NCBI RefSeq assembly: GCF_036014195.1 | Contig: NZ_CP107918.1 | Span: 682,001-746,000 of the forward strand | Direction of reading: 5' to 3' | From: Streptomyces sp. NBC_00442 | Lineage (GTDB): Bacteria; Actinomycetota; Actinomycetes; Streptomycetales; Streptomycetaceae | DNA: 64,000 nucleotides | Shown: positions 42,686 through 51,484 of the stretch, piece by piece | How the letters are laid out: each line of letters opens with the position of its first letter | Numbering within the stretch: the first letter of the stretch is position 1 | Notes under the pieces: generated by a model | What the model was told of the DNA's origin: nothing | Seen by the model: the letters and a program-made list of their open reading frames with translations, nothing else | The model's database searches: none | Program-made: the position numbers and the translations under genes

Positions 42686-44296
42686 TCAGCCGCGTACCGC
42701 CGGAACCGCTCGTGCCGCGGCGCGGTGCAGGGACTCCGTGTCCGTGAGTTTGACGCGGGGACGCCCCTGGGCCTCGCCCGCCGCGCGCTCCACGCGGTCG
42801 ATCGCACGCCAGGCCTCCAGGCCCAGGGCGTTCCCGGCCGTACCCACGGTGGACACCGGCCGGGCGAGGCGGCCGTCGGCGAAGTCGTCCAGGAGGGAGG
42901 CGACCGTCTCGTGGGCGCAGGTCTTGTTCGTTCCGATGAAGCCCGTCGGACCCCGCTTGATCCAGCCCGCGACGTAGACGCCGGGCTCGACCCGTCCGGA
43001 CTCGTGCGGGACCGTCGCGGTGTGCTCGTCGAAGGGCAGGTCCGGGACGGGACGGGCCCGGTAGCCGATGGAGCGCAGCACGAGGCCGGCATCCAGGGTG
43101 CTGATGTCGCCGGTGGGCCGGGCGCGCACGGTGCCGTCGTCGTCGGTGCCCAGCGTGGTGGCGGTGACCTCGACCCCGCGTACGGAGCCGTCCCCGACGA
43201 TCCGCACCGGGCCCGTGAGGAAGCGCAGCACGATACGGCGGCGGCCTTCGACCGGCGCGCGGGCGGCCAGCTCCGCCAGCAGCCGCGTCTTGTCGGTGGC
43301 ATCGGGTGCCAGGCCCTCGGGCCAGCCCTCGACGCACACGTCCACGTCCTCCAGGGCGCCGAGCGCGAGGAGTTCGGGCACGGTGAACGCGGCCTGCGCG
43401 GGTCCGCGGCGGCCGAGGAGGACGACCTCACGCACCTTGCTGGTGCGCAGCGCGGAGAGCGCGCGGTCGGAAATGTCGGTACGGGCCAGGGCTTCGGGGT
43501 CGGCGGTGAGGACGCGGGCGATGTCGAGGGCGACGTTGCCGTTGCCGATGACGACCGCGCGTTCGCAGCCGAGGTCGTGGCCGTCGTGCGCGCGGTCGGG
43601 GTGGCCGTTGTACCAGGCGACGAAGTCCGTCGCGCAGAGACTGCCGGCCAGGTCCTCGCCCTCGATCCCGAGACGCTTGTCGGTCGCGGCGCCGACCGCG
43701 TAGATCACCGCGTGGTGCTCGCGCAGCAGGTCGGCGTGGGTGATGTCGGTGCCGACCTCGACCCCGAGGCGGTAGCTGAAGGCGGCCTGCGCCTCGATGG
43801 CCCCGAACAGCTCCGTGACCCGCTTGGTGTCCTGATGGTCCGGCGCGACTCCGGCCCGCGCGAGACCGTACGGGGTGGGCAGCCGGTCGTAGACGGTGAC
43901 GCGCACGCCCGGATGGCGCAGCAGCTCGTCGGCCGCGAAGAGCCCGGCCGGTCCGGCGCCGACGACCGCGACGGACAACTCGCCCTCGGGAATGCGGCGT
44001 TGACGCGGCACCACGTACATGGGGGCCCGGTCGGCGTGCGCGTTCTCCTTGTAGTACGAGGCGTTCAGCTCAAGGAACGGCAACTCCGCCTGGGCCAGCG
44101 CCGTGTGCGGTTTGAGGGCGTCCACCGGGCAGGCCGTCGTGCAGGCACCGCAGTCCACGCAGGTACGCGGATCGACGTACAGCATCTCCGTGGTCCCGAA
44201 GCCCGGCTCGCTCGGCGCGGGGTGGATGCAGTTGACCGGGCAGGCCAGCACGCAGGAGGCGTCGGCGCAGCAGGATCGGGTGACGACGTACGGCAC
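42686..44296 (-). CDS. Ferredoxin-fused NADPH ferredoxin reductase (FprB/adrenodoxin reductase type)
   Basis: 536 residues. The first 75 residues are a ferredoxin with two 4Fe-4S clusters: CADASCVLACPVNCIHP and CVDCGACTTACPVDALKP. The reductase follows: VAVVGAGPAGLFAADELLRH (FAD), LPTPYGLARAGVAPDHQDTK, and AVVIGNGNVALDIARVLTAD (NADPH). C-terminal AGWIKRGPTGFIGTNKTCAH is the family signature. It passes electrons from NADPH to a ferredoxin or oxygenase, here probably the adjacent diiron oxygenase. Separated from that gene by about 130 bp of direct repeats. Confidence 0.92.
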   Translation of the reverse strand: MPYVVTRSCCADASCVLACPVNCIHPAPSEPGFGTTEMLYVDPRTCVDCGACTTACPVDALKPHTALAQAELPFLELNASYYKENAHADRAPMYVVPRQRRIPEGELSVAVVGAGPAGLFAADELLRHPGVRVTVYDRLPTPYGLARAGVAPDHQDTKRVTELFGAIEAQAAFSYRLGVEVGTDITHADLLREHHAVIYAVGAATDKRLGIEGEDLAGSLCATDFVAWYNGHPDRAHDGHDLGCERAVVIGNGNVALDIARVLTADPEALARTDISDRALSALRTSKVREVVLLGRRGPAQAAFTVPELLALGALEDVDVCVEGWPEGLAPDATDKTRLLAELAARAPVEGRRRIVLRFLTGPVRIVGDGSVRGVEVTATTLGTDDDGTVRARPTGDISTLDAGLVLRSIGYRARPVPDLPFDEHTATVPHESGRVEPGVYVAGWIKRGPTGFIGTNKTCAHETVASLLDDFADGRLARPVSTVGTAGNALGLEAWRAIDRVERAAGEAQGRPRVKLTDTESLHRAAARAVPAVRG

Positions 44297-44310
44297 GGCG
44301 GGCTGGTCTC

Positions 44311-44391
44311 CGTTCGGGCGTTCAGGGCTTCAGACATTCGGGCGTTCGGGGGGTGGGGGGTCGAGGAGTTCAGGCATTCGGGCGGTCGGGG
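44311..44391. repeat. Three 17-bp direct repeats CATTCGGGCGTTCGGGG
   Basis: Copies at 44311-44327 (CGTTCGGGCGTTCAGGG), 44335-44351 (CATTCGGGCGTTCGGGG) and 44375-44391 (CATTCGGGCGGTCGGGG). They lie between the diiron oxygenase and ferredoxin reductase genes. They may be slippage products or regulator sites. Confidence 0.7.
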
Positions 44392-44423
44392 AAGGCGGGG
44401 TCGGCGCGAGGGCCTGCGGGGCT

Positions 44424-45392
44424 TCAGTCGGTGAGCGGGGCCGGCTCGCCGCGGAAGCGTGCGGGGCGGCCGTCGATGCGCAGGGCCCTCCACAGCGGGC
44501 GGGACGCCCTGTTCATCAGGCCGATGTCCTCGGCGAGCATCCGTACGTCGGAGAAGAGCTCGTGCAGCATCGTCCGGCCGGCCTCGGACTTCCAGAAGAC
44601 GTCCTTGATCACCCAGGCCGGGATGCCGACCTGCTCCGCGGACTTCCGGTCGGGGATCATGATGACGTCGCACAGGCTGCGCATGATCAGCGGGAAGAGC
44701 ACGGACAGGGCGCCGCGGCGGGCCTTGCCGAAGCGCGGGACGCGCAGGCGCAGGAACTCGTGCGCGAAGGAGATGTGGCGGGCTTCCTCCGCTATGTGGA
44801 TCTGCATGATCCGCTGCGGCAGGGGATGCACCGGTTCCCCGCTGCGCAGGGCCCCCTTCTGCAGATGGTCGATGGGCTCCTCCCCGGCGAGGATGCCGGT
44901 GAAGAACGCCTCGGGATAGAGGGAGCCGAACAGGGGCAGCACACGGCTGAGTTGACGGAACCAGCGCTTTCCGCCGGCGGTGTCCACGCCGGTGCGGTTG
45001 ACCAGTTCCTGGAACATCTGGGTGTGGTGGGTCTCTTCGGTGACCTCGTGGGTGAGGTACCTGAACTCCTGGTTCCGGTTGCCCAGTTGGTAGACGTAGT
45101 CCAGCGCTCCGCGCATCAGCAGGTTCTCGAACTGCATGCCCACCTTGGCGATCACGGCCCAGCGCCAGATCCCGATCCGGATCCGCGTCTCCAGCGGCTG
45201 CTCCTGGTACCAGGGGTGGGCGCCGAGCGCGTCCGCCGAGGTGAGGACCCAGCGCGGGTCGCTCGGGTCCACCGCGAACGCGGGGTCGTCCCATGCGATG
45301 TCGGTGAACGCGTTGAAGTGGACGTTGACGGAGCCCTCGGACAGGGTCCGCAGGCGCTCGTCGTAGGCCTTCCTGGTCAGGTGCGCGGTCAT
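44424..45392 (-). CDS. AurF-type diiron oxygenase
   Basis: 322 residues. Iron ligands typical of AurF-like enzymes are visible: FENLLMRG, EVTEETHHTQMFQELV, EEPIDHLQ and IAEEARHISFAHEFLRLRVP, giving repeated E and ExxH motifs in a four-helix bundle. The family N-oxygenates aryl amines or hydroxylates other substrates with O2. Electrons probably come from the ferredoxin reductase downstream. The monooxygenase gene lies 33 bp upstream on the same strand. Substrate unknown. Confidence 0.87.
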   Translation of the reverse strand: MTAHLTRKAYDERLRTLSEGSVNVHFNAFTDIAWDDPAFAVDPSDPRWVLTSADALGAHPWYQEQPLETRIRIGIWRWAVIAKVGMQFENLLMRGALDYVYQLGNRNQEFRYLTHEVTEETHHTQMFQELVNRTGVDTAGGKRWFRQLSRVLPLFGSLYPEAFFTGILAGEEPIDHLQKGALRSGEPVHPLPQRIMQIHIAEEARHISFAHEFLRLRVPRFGKARRGALSVLFPLIMRSLCDVIMIPDRKSAEQVGIPAWVIKDVFWKSEAGRTMLHELFSDVRMLAEDIGLMNRASRPLWRALRIDGRPARFRGEPAPLTD

Positions 45393-45425
45393 CGTCGTCC
45401 TCGCTTGTCTGGTGGGCCGCGCCGG

Positions 45426-46925
45426 TCAAGCGGCGCGGGTCTGTTCCTGGGCGCCGGACGGGGCCGCCTTGCCGAAGCGGAGCGGTGCGTCCTCGATGGG
45501 GGCGCCGCGCAGCATGGCGCGGTCGCGGTAGTAGTTGTTCCACAGCCGCCACGGGTCGCGGGTGCCCTGGCGCGGCATGGCCTTGTCGGCCCGCGCGATG
45601 TAGCCGGAGGTCAGCGCCTCGCCCATGACGGAGAACTCCGAGCGGTCGGCATCGCGGGCCACCGGGGTGGCGATGTCGTGGCCGTGACGCCGCATGTGCG
45701 CGACGAGGCGGGCGGTGTAGCCGGCCGCCAGGTCGGCCTTCAGGGTCCAGGAGGCGTTGGTGTACCCGATGACGAGGGACATGTTGGGCACGCCCTCCAG
45801 CAGGACGGCCTTGTAGAGCACGCGGTTGGTGACGTCCACCGGGTCGCCGTCGACGGTGAGTGCCATGCCGCCCAGGAGGCGGACGTTCAGCCCGGTGGCG
45901 GTGACGACGATGTCGGCCTTCAGCTCCTCGCCGGACTTCAGCCGGATGCCGTCGGCGGTGAACGTGTCGATGTGGTCGGTGGCGATGGCGGCCTTGCCGC
46001 TCCTGAGCACCTTGAACAGGTCGCCGCCGGGGACCACGCACAGCCGCTGGTCCCAGGGCTTGTAGCGCGGGCTGAAGTGACGCATGTCGACGCTCTTGCC
46101 GGCCCGGACCCGCACGAGACCCAGCAGGACCTTGCGGGCGAGCCGGGGGTACTTGCGGCAGAAGGCGTAACTCCCGCGCTGCAGCGCGATGTTGCGGGTG
46201 CGGGCGATCGCGTGGGTGAGCCGGGCCGGGGCACGCAGCTTCTGCAGGAGGGAGGTGACCGGGTCGACCTCGGGCAGGGCGAGGATGTACGTGGGCGAGC
46301 GCTGCAGCATGGTGACGCTCGCGGCGGCGCCGGCGAGGGCGGGGAGCAGGGTGATGGCGGTGGCGCCGGAGCCGATGACGACCACGCGCCGGTCCGTGTG
46401 GTCGAGGTCCTCGGGCCACTGCTGGGGGTGGACGAGCGTGCCCCGGTAGTCCGCCTCGCCGGGGAACTCGGGGCGGTAGGGCTCGTCGTAGTCGTAGTAG
46501 CCGGTCGCGCCGACGAGGTAGCCCGCACTGTAGGACTCGCGCTCGCCGGTGGTCTCGTCCTCGACGTCGACCGTCCACCGGCCGTCGGTGTGCGAGAAGT
46601 CCGCGCTGATGGCGCGGCGGCCGAAGCGGATGCGCTCCAGCACCCCCGCGTCGGCGGCGGCGTCCTCGACGTAATTCCGGATGTCCGCGCCCTCGGCGAG
46701 AATGCGGGCCTGGCGCCAGGGCCGGAAGCCGAACCCGAAGGTGGCCATGTCGGAGTCGGAGCGGATGCCGGGATACCGGAACAGGTCCCAGGTGCCGCCG
46801 ACGCGGGCGCGCCGCTCGAGCACGACGACCGAGGCGCCGGGATTGTCCCGCAGGACATGGCACGCGGCGCTGATGCCGGATATGCCGGCGCCGACGACCA
46901 GGACGTCGACATGCTGCTGCTCCAT
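45426..46925 (-). CDS. FAD/NADPH monooxygenase, flavin-containing/Baeyer-Villiger type (EtaA-like)
   Basis: 499 residues. LVVGAGISGISAACHVLRDN is the FAD motif, VVIGSGATAITLLPALAGAA the NADPH motif, and YRGTLVHPQQWPEDLDHTD fits the FxGxxxHxxxW(P/D) Baeyer-Villiger fingerprint with Tyr in place of Phe. EtaA-type enzymes oxidise ketones and thioamides. It is first of a run of redox genes on this strand, with the AurF-type gene 33 bp downstream. ATG at 46925; upstream 46926-47116 contains the probable promoter. Confidence 0.9.
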   Translation of the reverse strand: MEQQHVDVLVVGAGISGISAACHVLRDNPGASVVVLERRARVGGTWDLFRYPGIRSDSDMATFGFGFRPWRQARILAEGADIRNYVEDAAADAGVLERIRFGRRAISADFSHTDGRWTVDVEDETTGERESYSAGYLVGATGYYDYDEPYRPEFPGEADYRGTLVHPQQWPEDLDHTDRRVVVIGSGATAITLLPALAGAAASVTMLQRSPTYILALPEVDPVTSLLQKLRAPARLTHAIARTRNIALQRGSYAFCRKYPRLARKVLLGLVRVRAGKSVDMRHFSPRYKPWDQRLCVVPGGDLFKVLRSGKAAIATDHIDTFTADGIRLKSGEELKADIVVTATGLNVRLLGGMALTVDGDPVDVTNRVLYKAVLLEGVPNMSLVIGYTNASWTLKADLAAGYTARLVAHMRRHGHDIATPVARDADRSEFSVMGEALTSGYIARADKAMPRQGTRDPWRLWNNYYRDRAMLRGAPIEDAPLRFGKAAPSGAQEQTRAA

Positions 46926-47116
46926 CGCGCAGACCTCGCTCTCGCTCGTGGCACCTGAACGGGGAAGGGCGGAAAGCCGCTGCCGCTCGGGGCGCTGACG
47001 CTTGCTCAGGCTTGTGGTGACACCCGTGCGCCTCCTCGCAATTTACCTGCGACACAACGTTTCAGATACCGCCGGTAACGTGATGTGGGTCACTTCGATG
47101 CGGAGGTGGGCCCCGC

Positions 47117-48730
47117 TCACTCCCCCACCGGGGCGTGCCCCAGCAGGTGGAGCTCCTCGGTGTCGAGCCGGCCCTGCAGGCGGCGCAGCACGGTGTCGTC
47201 GATGTCGCCCGTGTCCCGCAGCCGGATGACGACCGCCCGGCGCTCGGCGAGGAGGGCGAGGCTGAGCGCCGTGTGGTCGTCGGTGAGGCGCACCGGGTGG
47301 ACGGCGCGTTCCTCGGGATCGTCGGGGATCGTGGCGCAGCGCTGTGCCACGGTGTCCGCCCGCAGCTGGTGGGAGCGCAGGACCGCCTCCCGCACGGTGG
47401 GCGCCGTCTCCAGGCGGGCGGCCAGGCCGGGCAGGGCCGCGAGCGCGGACTCGAGCGCCGCCGACTCGGCGAGCCACTCCTCCCGGGCGACGGTCCGGTC
47501 GTGCGGGATCCGCGCCCAGCGCACCACCCACGGCAGGATCAGTGCCTGCGCCATCGTCACGACGATCACCACGCCGGTGACGAAGACGACGAGCTGACGG
47601 GACGGGAAGGCCGCACCGTCGTCGAGGCGGGCGGGCACACCGAGCACGGCGGCCAGCGAGATCGACCCGCGGAACCCGGACAGGGCGCTCACGGTCAGCC
47701 GGCGGCGCGAGTACGTCGTACCGGAGGCGCGGGCGGTGCCTCCGCGGACGATCCGGAAGAACGCGGCGACGCCGAAGTAGTAGGCGAAGCGGACGGCGAT
47801 GAGCGTGCCGGCCACGGCGAACCCGGTGGCGAGGGCGCGCGGGGTCTCGGCGTCGCCCATCGTGCGGACCGAATAGTCGAGTTCGACCCCGATGAGCACG
47901 AACAGGGAGCCGTTGAGAAGGTAGGTGGCGACCATCCAGAAGTTCTGCGCCTGAACGCGCACCTCGGCCCGCACGGTGCGCGGCCCGCTCTGGCTGAGCA
48001 TGAGGCCGCACACCACGACGGCGACCACGCCCGAGGCGTCGATGTCCTCGGCGACGAGATACGCGGAGAACGGGGCGAGCAGCAACAGCACCTGCCCGCG
48101 CAACGCGTCCGTCTGCGCCATCCGGGCCCGCAGCCACTGCACGACCGTGCCCGTGGCCAGCCCGATCAGCGCTCCGCCGCCGTACCCGAGGGCGAACAGC
48201 CATCCGACGTGGGGGGCGGTGATGTGCTCCGTGCCGACGGTCACCCCGACCGCGATGCCGTAGACGACGAGCGCCGTGCCGTCGTTGAGCAGGCTCTCGG
48301 CGCGCAGCAGCGTGACGTCCCTGCGCGGCAGCAGCCGGGCCACGACGTTGACCGCGGTCGCGTCGGTCGGCGCGACCGCCGCGCCCAGCACCCAGGCCGG
48401 GCCCCAGCCGATCCCCAGTCCGTGCGCGACGCAGGCCACGGACGCCGCGGAGGCGATGACCAGGACCGTGGCGGCCAGCGCGACGTCCGTGAGGTGGCGG
48501 CGGATCTCCCGCAGGGACGTGTTGAGGCTCTCCCAGGCGAGGAGCGGGGGCAGGAACAGCAACAGCACCACTTCGGACGGCAGTTCCACCTTCCGGAGCG
48601 CGGGGATCAGGCCGATCAGCACGCCCATGACCATGAGCACCACGGGCGGCGCGATGCGCAGCCGGTCGCCGAGCGCGGAGCCGACCAGCACGGCGACCCC
48701 CAACAGCACGACAAGCTCCAGACCGAGCAC
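47117..48730 (-). CDS. Na+/H+ antiporter, NhaP/CPA1 family
   Basis: 537 residues from GTG 48730 with GAGGAAC upstream. About twelve hydrophobic helices (VLLGVAVLVGSALGDRLRIA, VLLLFLPPLLAWESLN, AAVAPTDATAVNVVARLLPR with the conserved acidic ion-binding region, LLNDGTALVVYGIAVGVTVG). A soluble C-terminal tail of about 130 residues (LESALAALPGLAARLETAPT) is likely regulatory. It exchanges Na+ for protons at the membrane. The gene stands alone between a monooxygenase and tRNA-Pro. Confidence 0.92.
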   Translation of the reverse strand: MLGLELVVLLGVAVLVGSALGDRLRIAPPVVLMVMGVLIGLIPALRKVELPSEVVLLLFLPPLLAWESLNTSLREIRRHLTDVALAATVLVIASAASVACVAHGLGIGWGPAWVLGAAVAPTDATAVNVVARLLPRRDVTLLRAESLLNDGTALVVYGIAVGVTVGTEHITAPHVGWLFALGYGGGALIGLATGTVVQWLRARMAQTDALRGQVLLLLAPFSAYLVAEDIDASGVVAVVVCGLMLSQSGPRTVRAEVRVQAQNFWMVATYLLNGSLFVLIGVELDYSVRTMGDAETPRALATGFAVAGTLIAVRFAYYFGVAAFFRIVRGGTARASGTTYSRRRLTVSALSGFRGSISLAAVLGVPARLDDGAAFPSRQLVVFVTGVVIVVTMAQALILPWVVRWARIPHDRTVAREEWLAESAALESALAALPGLAARLETAPTVREAVLRSHQLRADTVAQRCATIPDDPEERAVHPVRLTDDHTALSLALLAERRAVVIRLRDTGDIDDTVLRRLQGRLDTEELHLLGHAPVGE

Positions 48731-48984
48731 ACGTTCCTCCCTCAGACACGGCGATGCCTCAACTGTGCCGTGCGCGTGCGCGGTATCCGGCCCCGGCACC
48801 CGGGTGTCGGCCCTGCCGGGCGCATGCGCATCGGCCAGGAACGCCGGGCGGCCGGTGGCCCGGCAATCCGGGGTTCTGGCGACCGCCTCACACGGGGGCC
48901 GCCACGGGGTGGACCGCTGGGCGGGTTCTTCCGGGGGGCCGCTGGGGGGCGCCCCCGGTGAGTGCCACTGGACGGAAAGACCGA

Positions 48985-49018
48985 AGGGCCGGTGTCGGAT
49001 GTCTCCGATACCGGCCCT
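48985..49018 (-). terminator. Terminator of tRNA-Pro
   Basis: AGGGCCGGTGTCGGA (48985-48999) pairs with TCCGATACCGGCCCT (49004-49018), one G-T mismatch, loop TGTC. It begins 20 bp past the tRNA 3' end on the minus strand. Confidence 0.75.
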
Positions 49019-49037
49019 GATCTGCGACTCTTTCGAG

Positions 49038-49111
<74 letters not shown>

Positions 49112-49207
49112 ATGCCCGTCTGACCTGGGGTTTCCCCCGGCCGTTCGTGCATGAGAACAATACCGCACTTACCCGGGTGGTCACGAACCCCTTTCCCTCA
49201 GGCTCCC

Positions 49208-50404
49208 TCAGGCCGCCGGGTCCGCCCGCTGCCCCCGCTCGAAGTACGCCGCGAGCTCCGGGTCGAGCGGGGGGACCTGGCGGGGGCTGCCGCCGGTGCG
49301 CAAAGAGGCCGTGGCCTCGTAGCCGGCGGCGACCGCCATCCGGGCCGCGACGGGCGAGGTGTCGGTGGCTCCGCCGTCGCGCGCGAAGCGCAGGAACTCG
49401 TCCATGATCAGCGGATCCGCCCCGGCGTGCCCACGGCCGCCGCCGTTCCCGGGGATCGCGTACGTCTCGTCGGGCTCGGCCCGGTACCCGGAGCGCCGGG
49501 CGTTCCAGACCTTGACCTGGCCGCCGGGGCCGTCGCCGAAGTTCTCCAGGCGGCCCGCGTCACCGATGACCGTGTAGTTGCGCCAGTAGTCGGGGGTGAA
49601 GTGGCACTGCTGGTACGAGGCGAGGACACCGTTGTCCAGGCGCATGTTGAGCAGGGACACGTCCTCGATGTCGATCACCGGGTTCAGCGCGCGCTGGGTG
49701 TGCGGCGGCCAGTGGCCGTCCTTGGTGTACCAGTCCTCGGCCTTCGGCTCGCCCGGAGCGCGGCGGTGCGGGTTGTCTCCGTACACCATCAGGTCGCCCA
49801 TGGCCTGGACGTCGCGTGCGTAACCGCCCGACAGCCAGTGCAGTACGTCGATGTCGTGCGCCGCCTTCTGGAGCAGGAGGCCGGTGGTGTACTGACGCTC
49901 GGCGTGCCAGTCCTTGAAGTACCAGTCGCCGCCGTACCCCACGAAGTGACGCACCCAGACCGTCTTGACGGTGCCGATGGCGCCGCGCCGGACGAGGTCG
50001 CGCATCAGCCGCACGACGGGCATGTGCCGCATGTTGTGGCCCACGTACAGTCGGGTTCCGGTCGAGCGCGCCGTGCGCAGGATCTCGTCGCACCGCTCGA
50101 CCGTGATGTCGAGGGGCTTCTCGACGAAGACCGGCTTGCCGGCCCGCAGGGCGGCGCAGGCGAGGTCGGCGTGGGTGTGGTCGGGGGTGAGGACGAGCAG
50201 GGCGTCGATGTCCGGGGCCTCGATCACCTTGCGGTGGTCGACGGCGGACCACGCTCCGGGGAACGCCGCGGCGGCCGCCTCCCGTGCCAGGGGGTCGGGG
50301 TCGGCGAAGGCCGCGACGGCGGCGCCGCGCCCCGGACGGTGCGCGGTGCGCGCGATGCTGCCGCGCAGGCCGTATCCGATGACACCGATACGGAGGTCTT
50401 CCAT
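49208..50404 (-). CDS. Gfo/Idh/MocA family NAD(P)-dependent oxidoreductase
   Basis: 398 residues. LRIGVIGYGLRGSIARTAHR is the Rossmann motif, and KPVFVEKPLDITVERCDEIL contains the EKP catalytic Lys. YVGHNMRHMPVVRLMRDLVR and TTGLLLQKAAHDIDVLHWLS (with the usual K..H.D pattern) are family signatures. It oxidises or reduces a sugar or inositol-type substrate. Single gene; no transporter or kinase neighbour to reveal the sugar. Confidence 0.9.
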   Translation of the reverse strand: MEDLRIGVIGYGLRGSIARTAHRPGRGAAVAAFADPDPLAREAAAAAFPGAWSAVDHRKVIEAPDIDALLVLTPDHTHADLACAALRAGKPVFVEKPLDITVERCDEILRTARSTGTRLYVGHNMRHMPVVRLMRDLVRRGAIGTVKTVWVRHFVGYGGDWYFKDWHAERQYTTGLLLQKAAHDIDVLHWLSGGYARDVQAMGDLMVYGDNPHRRAPGEPKAEDWYTKDGHWPPHTQRALNPVIDIEDVSLLNMRLDNGVLASYQQCHFTPDYWRNYTVIGDAGRLENFGDGPGGQVKVWNARRSGYRAEPDETYAIPGNGGGRGHAGADPLIMDEFLRFARDGGATDTSPVAARMAVAAGYEATASLRTGGSPRQVPPLDPELAAYFERGQRADPAA

Positions 50405-51484
50405 GTCAACTTCCTTCCCGTGGGGCTGTGTCGGCGGCCCGCCGCGTGGCCGGATTCCTCACCATTTCCCCACACCCCGGGGACGGCACGGGTCTCCGCG
50501 GCGGCGCGGGCCGCGCGCCCGGCCCGCGGTGCTTCGCGGCGGCGCGTGTCTTGATGCGGGCGTTCACCGGTCCGAGTGCGCCGGCTCGGCGAGCGTCCGG
50601 CCAGGGAGGCGTCCGATTCCGCATCGCACACTCCGTCGCGCGCCCCACACCACCGTCATGCCCCCTTCGCGCCGGTCCTCGCCCCAATGCGCCGTCCCCG
50701 ACCTCAAGCGAAAGAACACGGCAAGGGTCCCACACGCCGCCCGGAGCGGCTGCGATTCCCCTTATCGATGGGGGGATCCGCAGTTCACGGCCGTGGGACC
50801 GATCCCGCGCGCGCCTCCCGTGCCGGCCCCTGCCCGCCGAGCGCCACCCCTCGCGCCCCGGGTCGCACGCCCGCTCCGCCCCCTCCCGGCCTCTTCGCCG
50901 ACTCCCCGGAACCGCCGGAAGATCACCAGGTCAGCGGCGCCGTACGGGCGGCAGGGCCGCCCTCGCGACCAGGTGCACGGGGCACCCGCGTTCGGTTCGC
51001 CACGCCGGCCGGATGCCTCGCTCCGCCACCCCCCGCCACCCCCGCGGCGCCTCGGTGCCCGCGGACGCCGCGGCGAGCCCCCGCCTCGTTCACTCACACG
51101 CGTGAAGGAGAGTCCACTTTCGTCACGGTCGAAGCTGAATCGGTTCTGCACTTGTCCTCAGATGTCACGACCGTGCCCATGCGATTCCGCTTCCTGTCCC
51201 TCAGTGCCACTTGCCCACGAAACCTTTGCCGTGGGCATGTGGCAGAAACTTGTGTGAAGGGGATGCAATCGACGGGGGCCGGACGGGGCCGAGTCCCCCA
51301 CAACACATCGTCTTTGAAACGCCAACTCGCTTGATTCTGGCCAAGGTTGACGACGAATGAGTAAAAACCGACAGTGATCCACCGCAGGAGAGAAGTCGGC
51401 CCCTTCGGGAGGGGACCGCTGCCGATGCACCACCTGCCGGGGCCACCCCCCACGGCAGGCGTTTTCGCGGAGGAGGGCTCGCGG
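50405..51484. other. 1.1-kb region without a convincing gene, including a large inverted repeat
   Basis: Open frames here have no homology-like features and poor starts. At 51205-51244, TGCCACTTGCCCACG faces CGTGGGCATGTGGCA across a 10-base loop, with one mismatch. The region from about 51120 to 51400 is lower in GC and probably holds the promoter and leader of the acyl-CoA dehydrogenase gene. The first part is rich in Arg/Pro-type codons on both strands without coding bias. Confidence 0.5.

Noticed and set aside
47067..47077. Palindrome TACCGCCGGTA upstream of the monooxygenase gene as TetR operator
   Set aside because: Arms are only five bases and do not extend, so chance occurrence is likely in this base composition.
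50762..51151. 129-residue minus-strand frame in the gene-poor region
   Set aside because: Arg/Gly-rich throughout with no recognisable fold and no good start.
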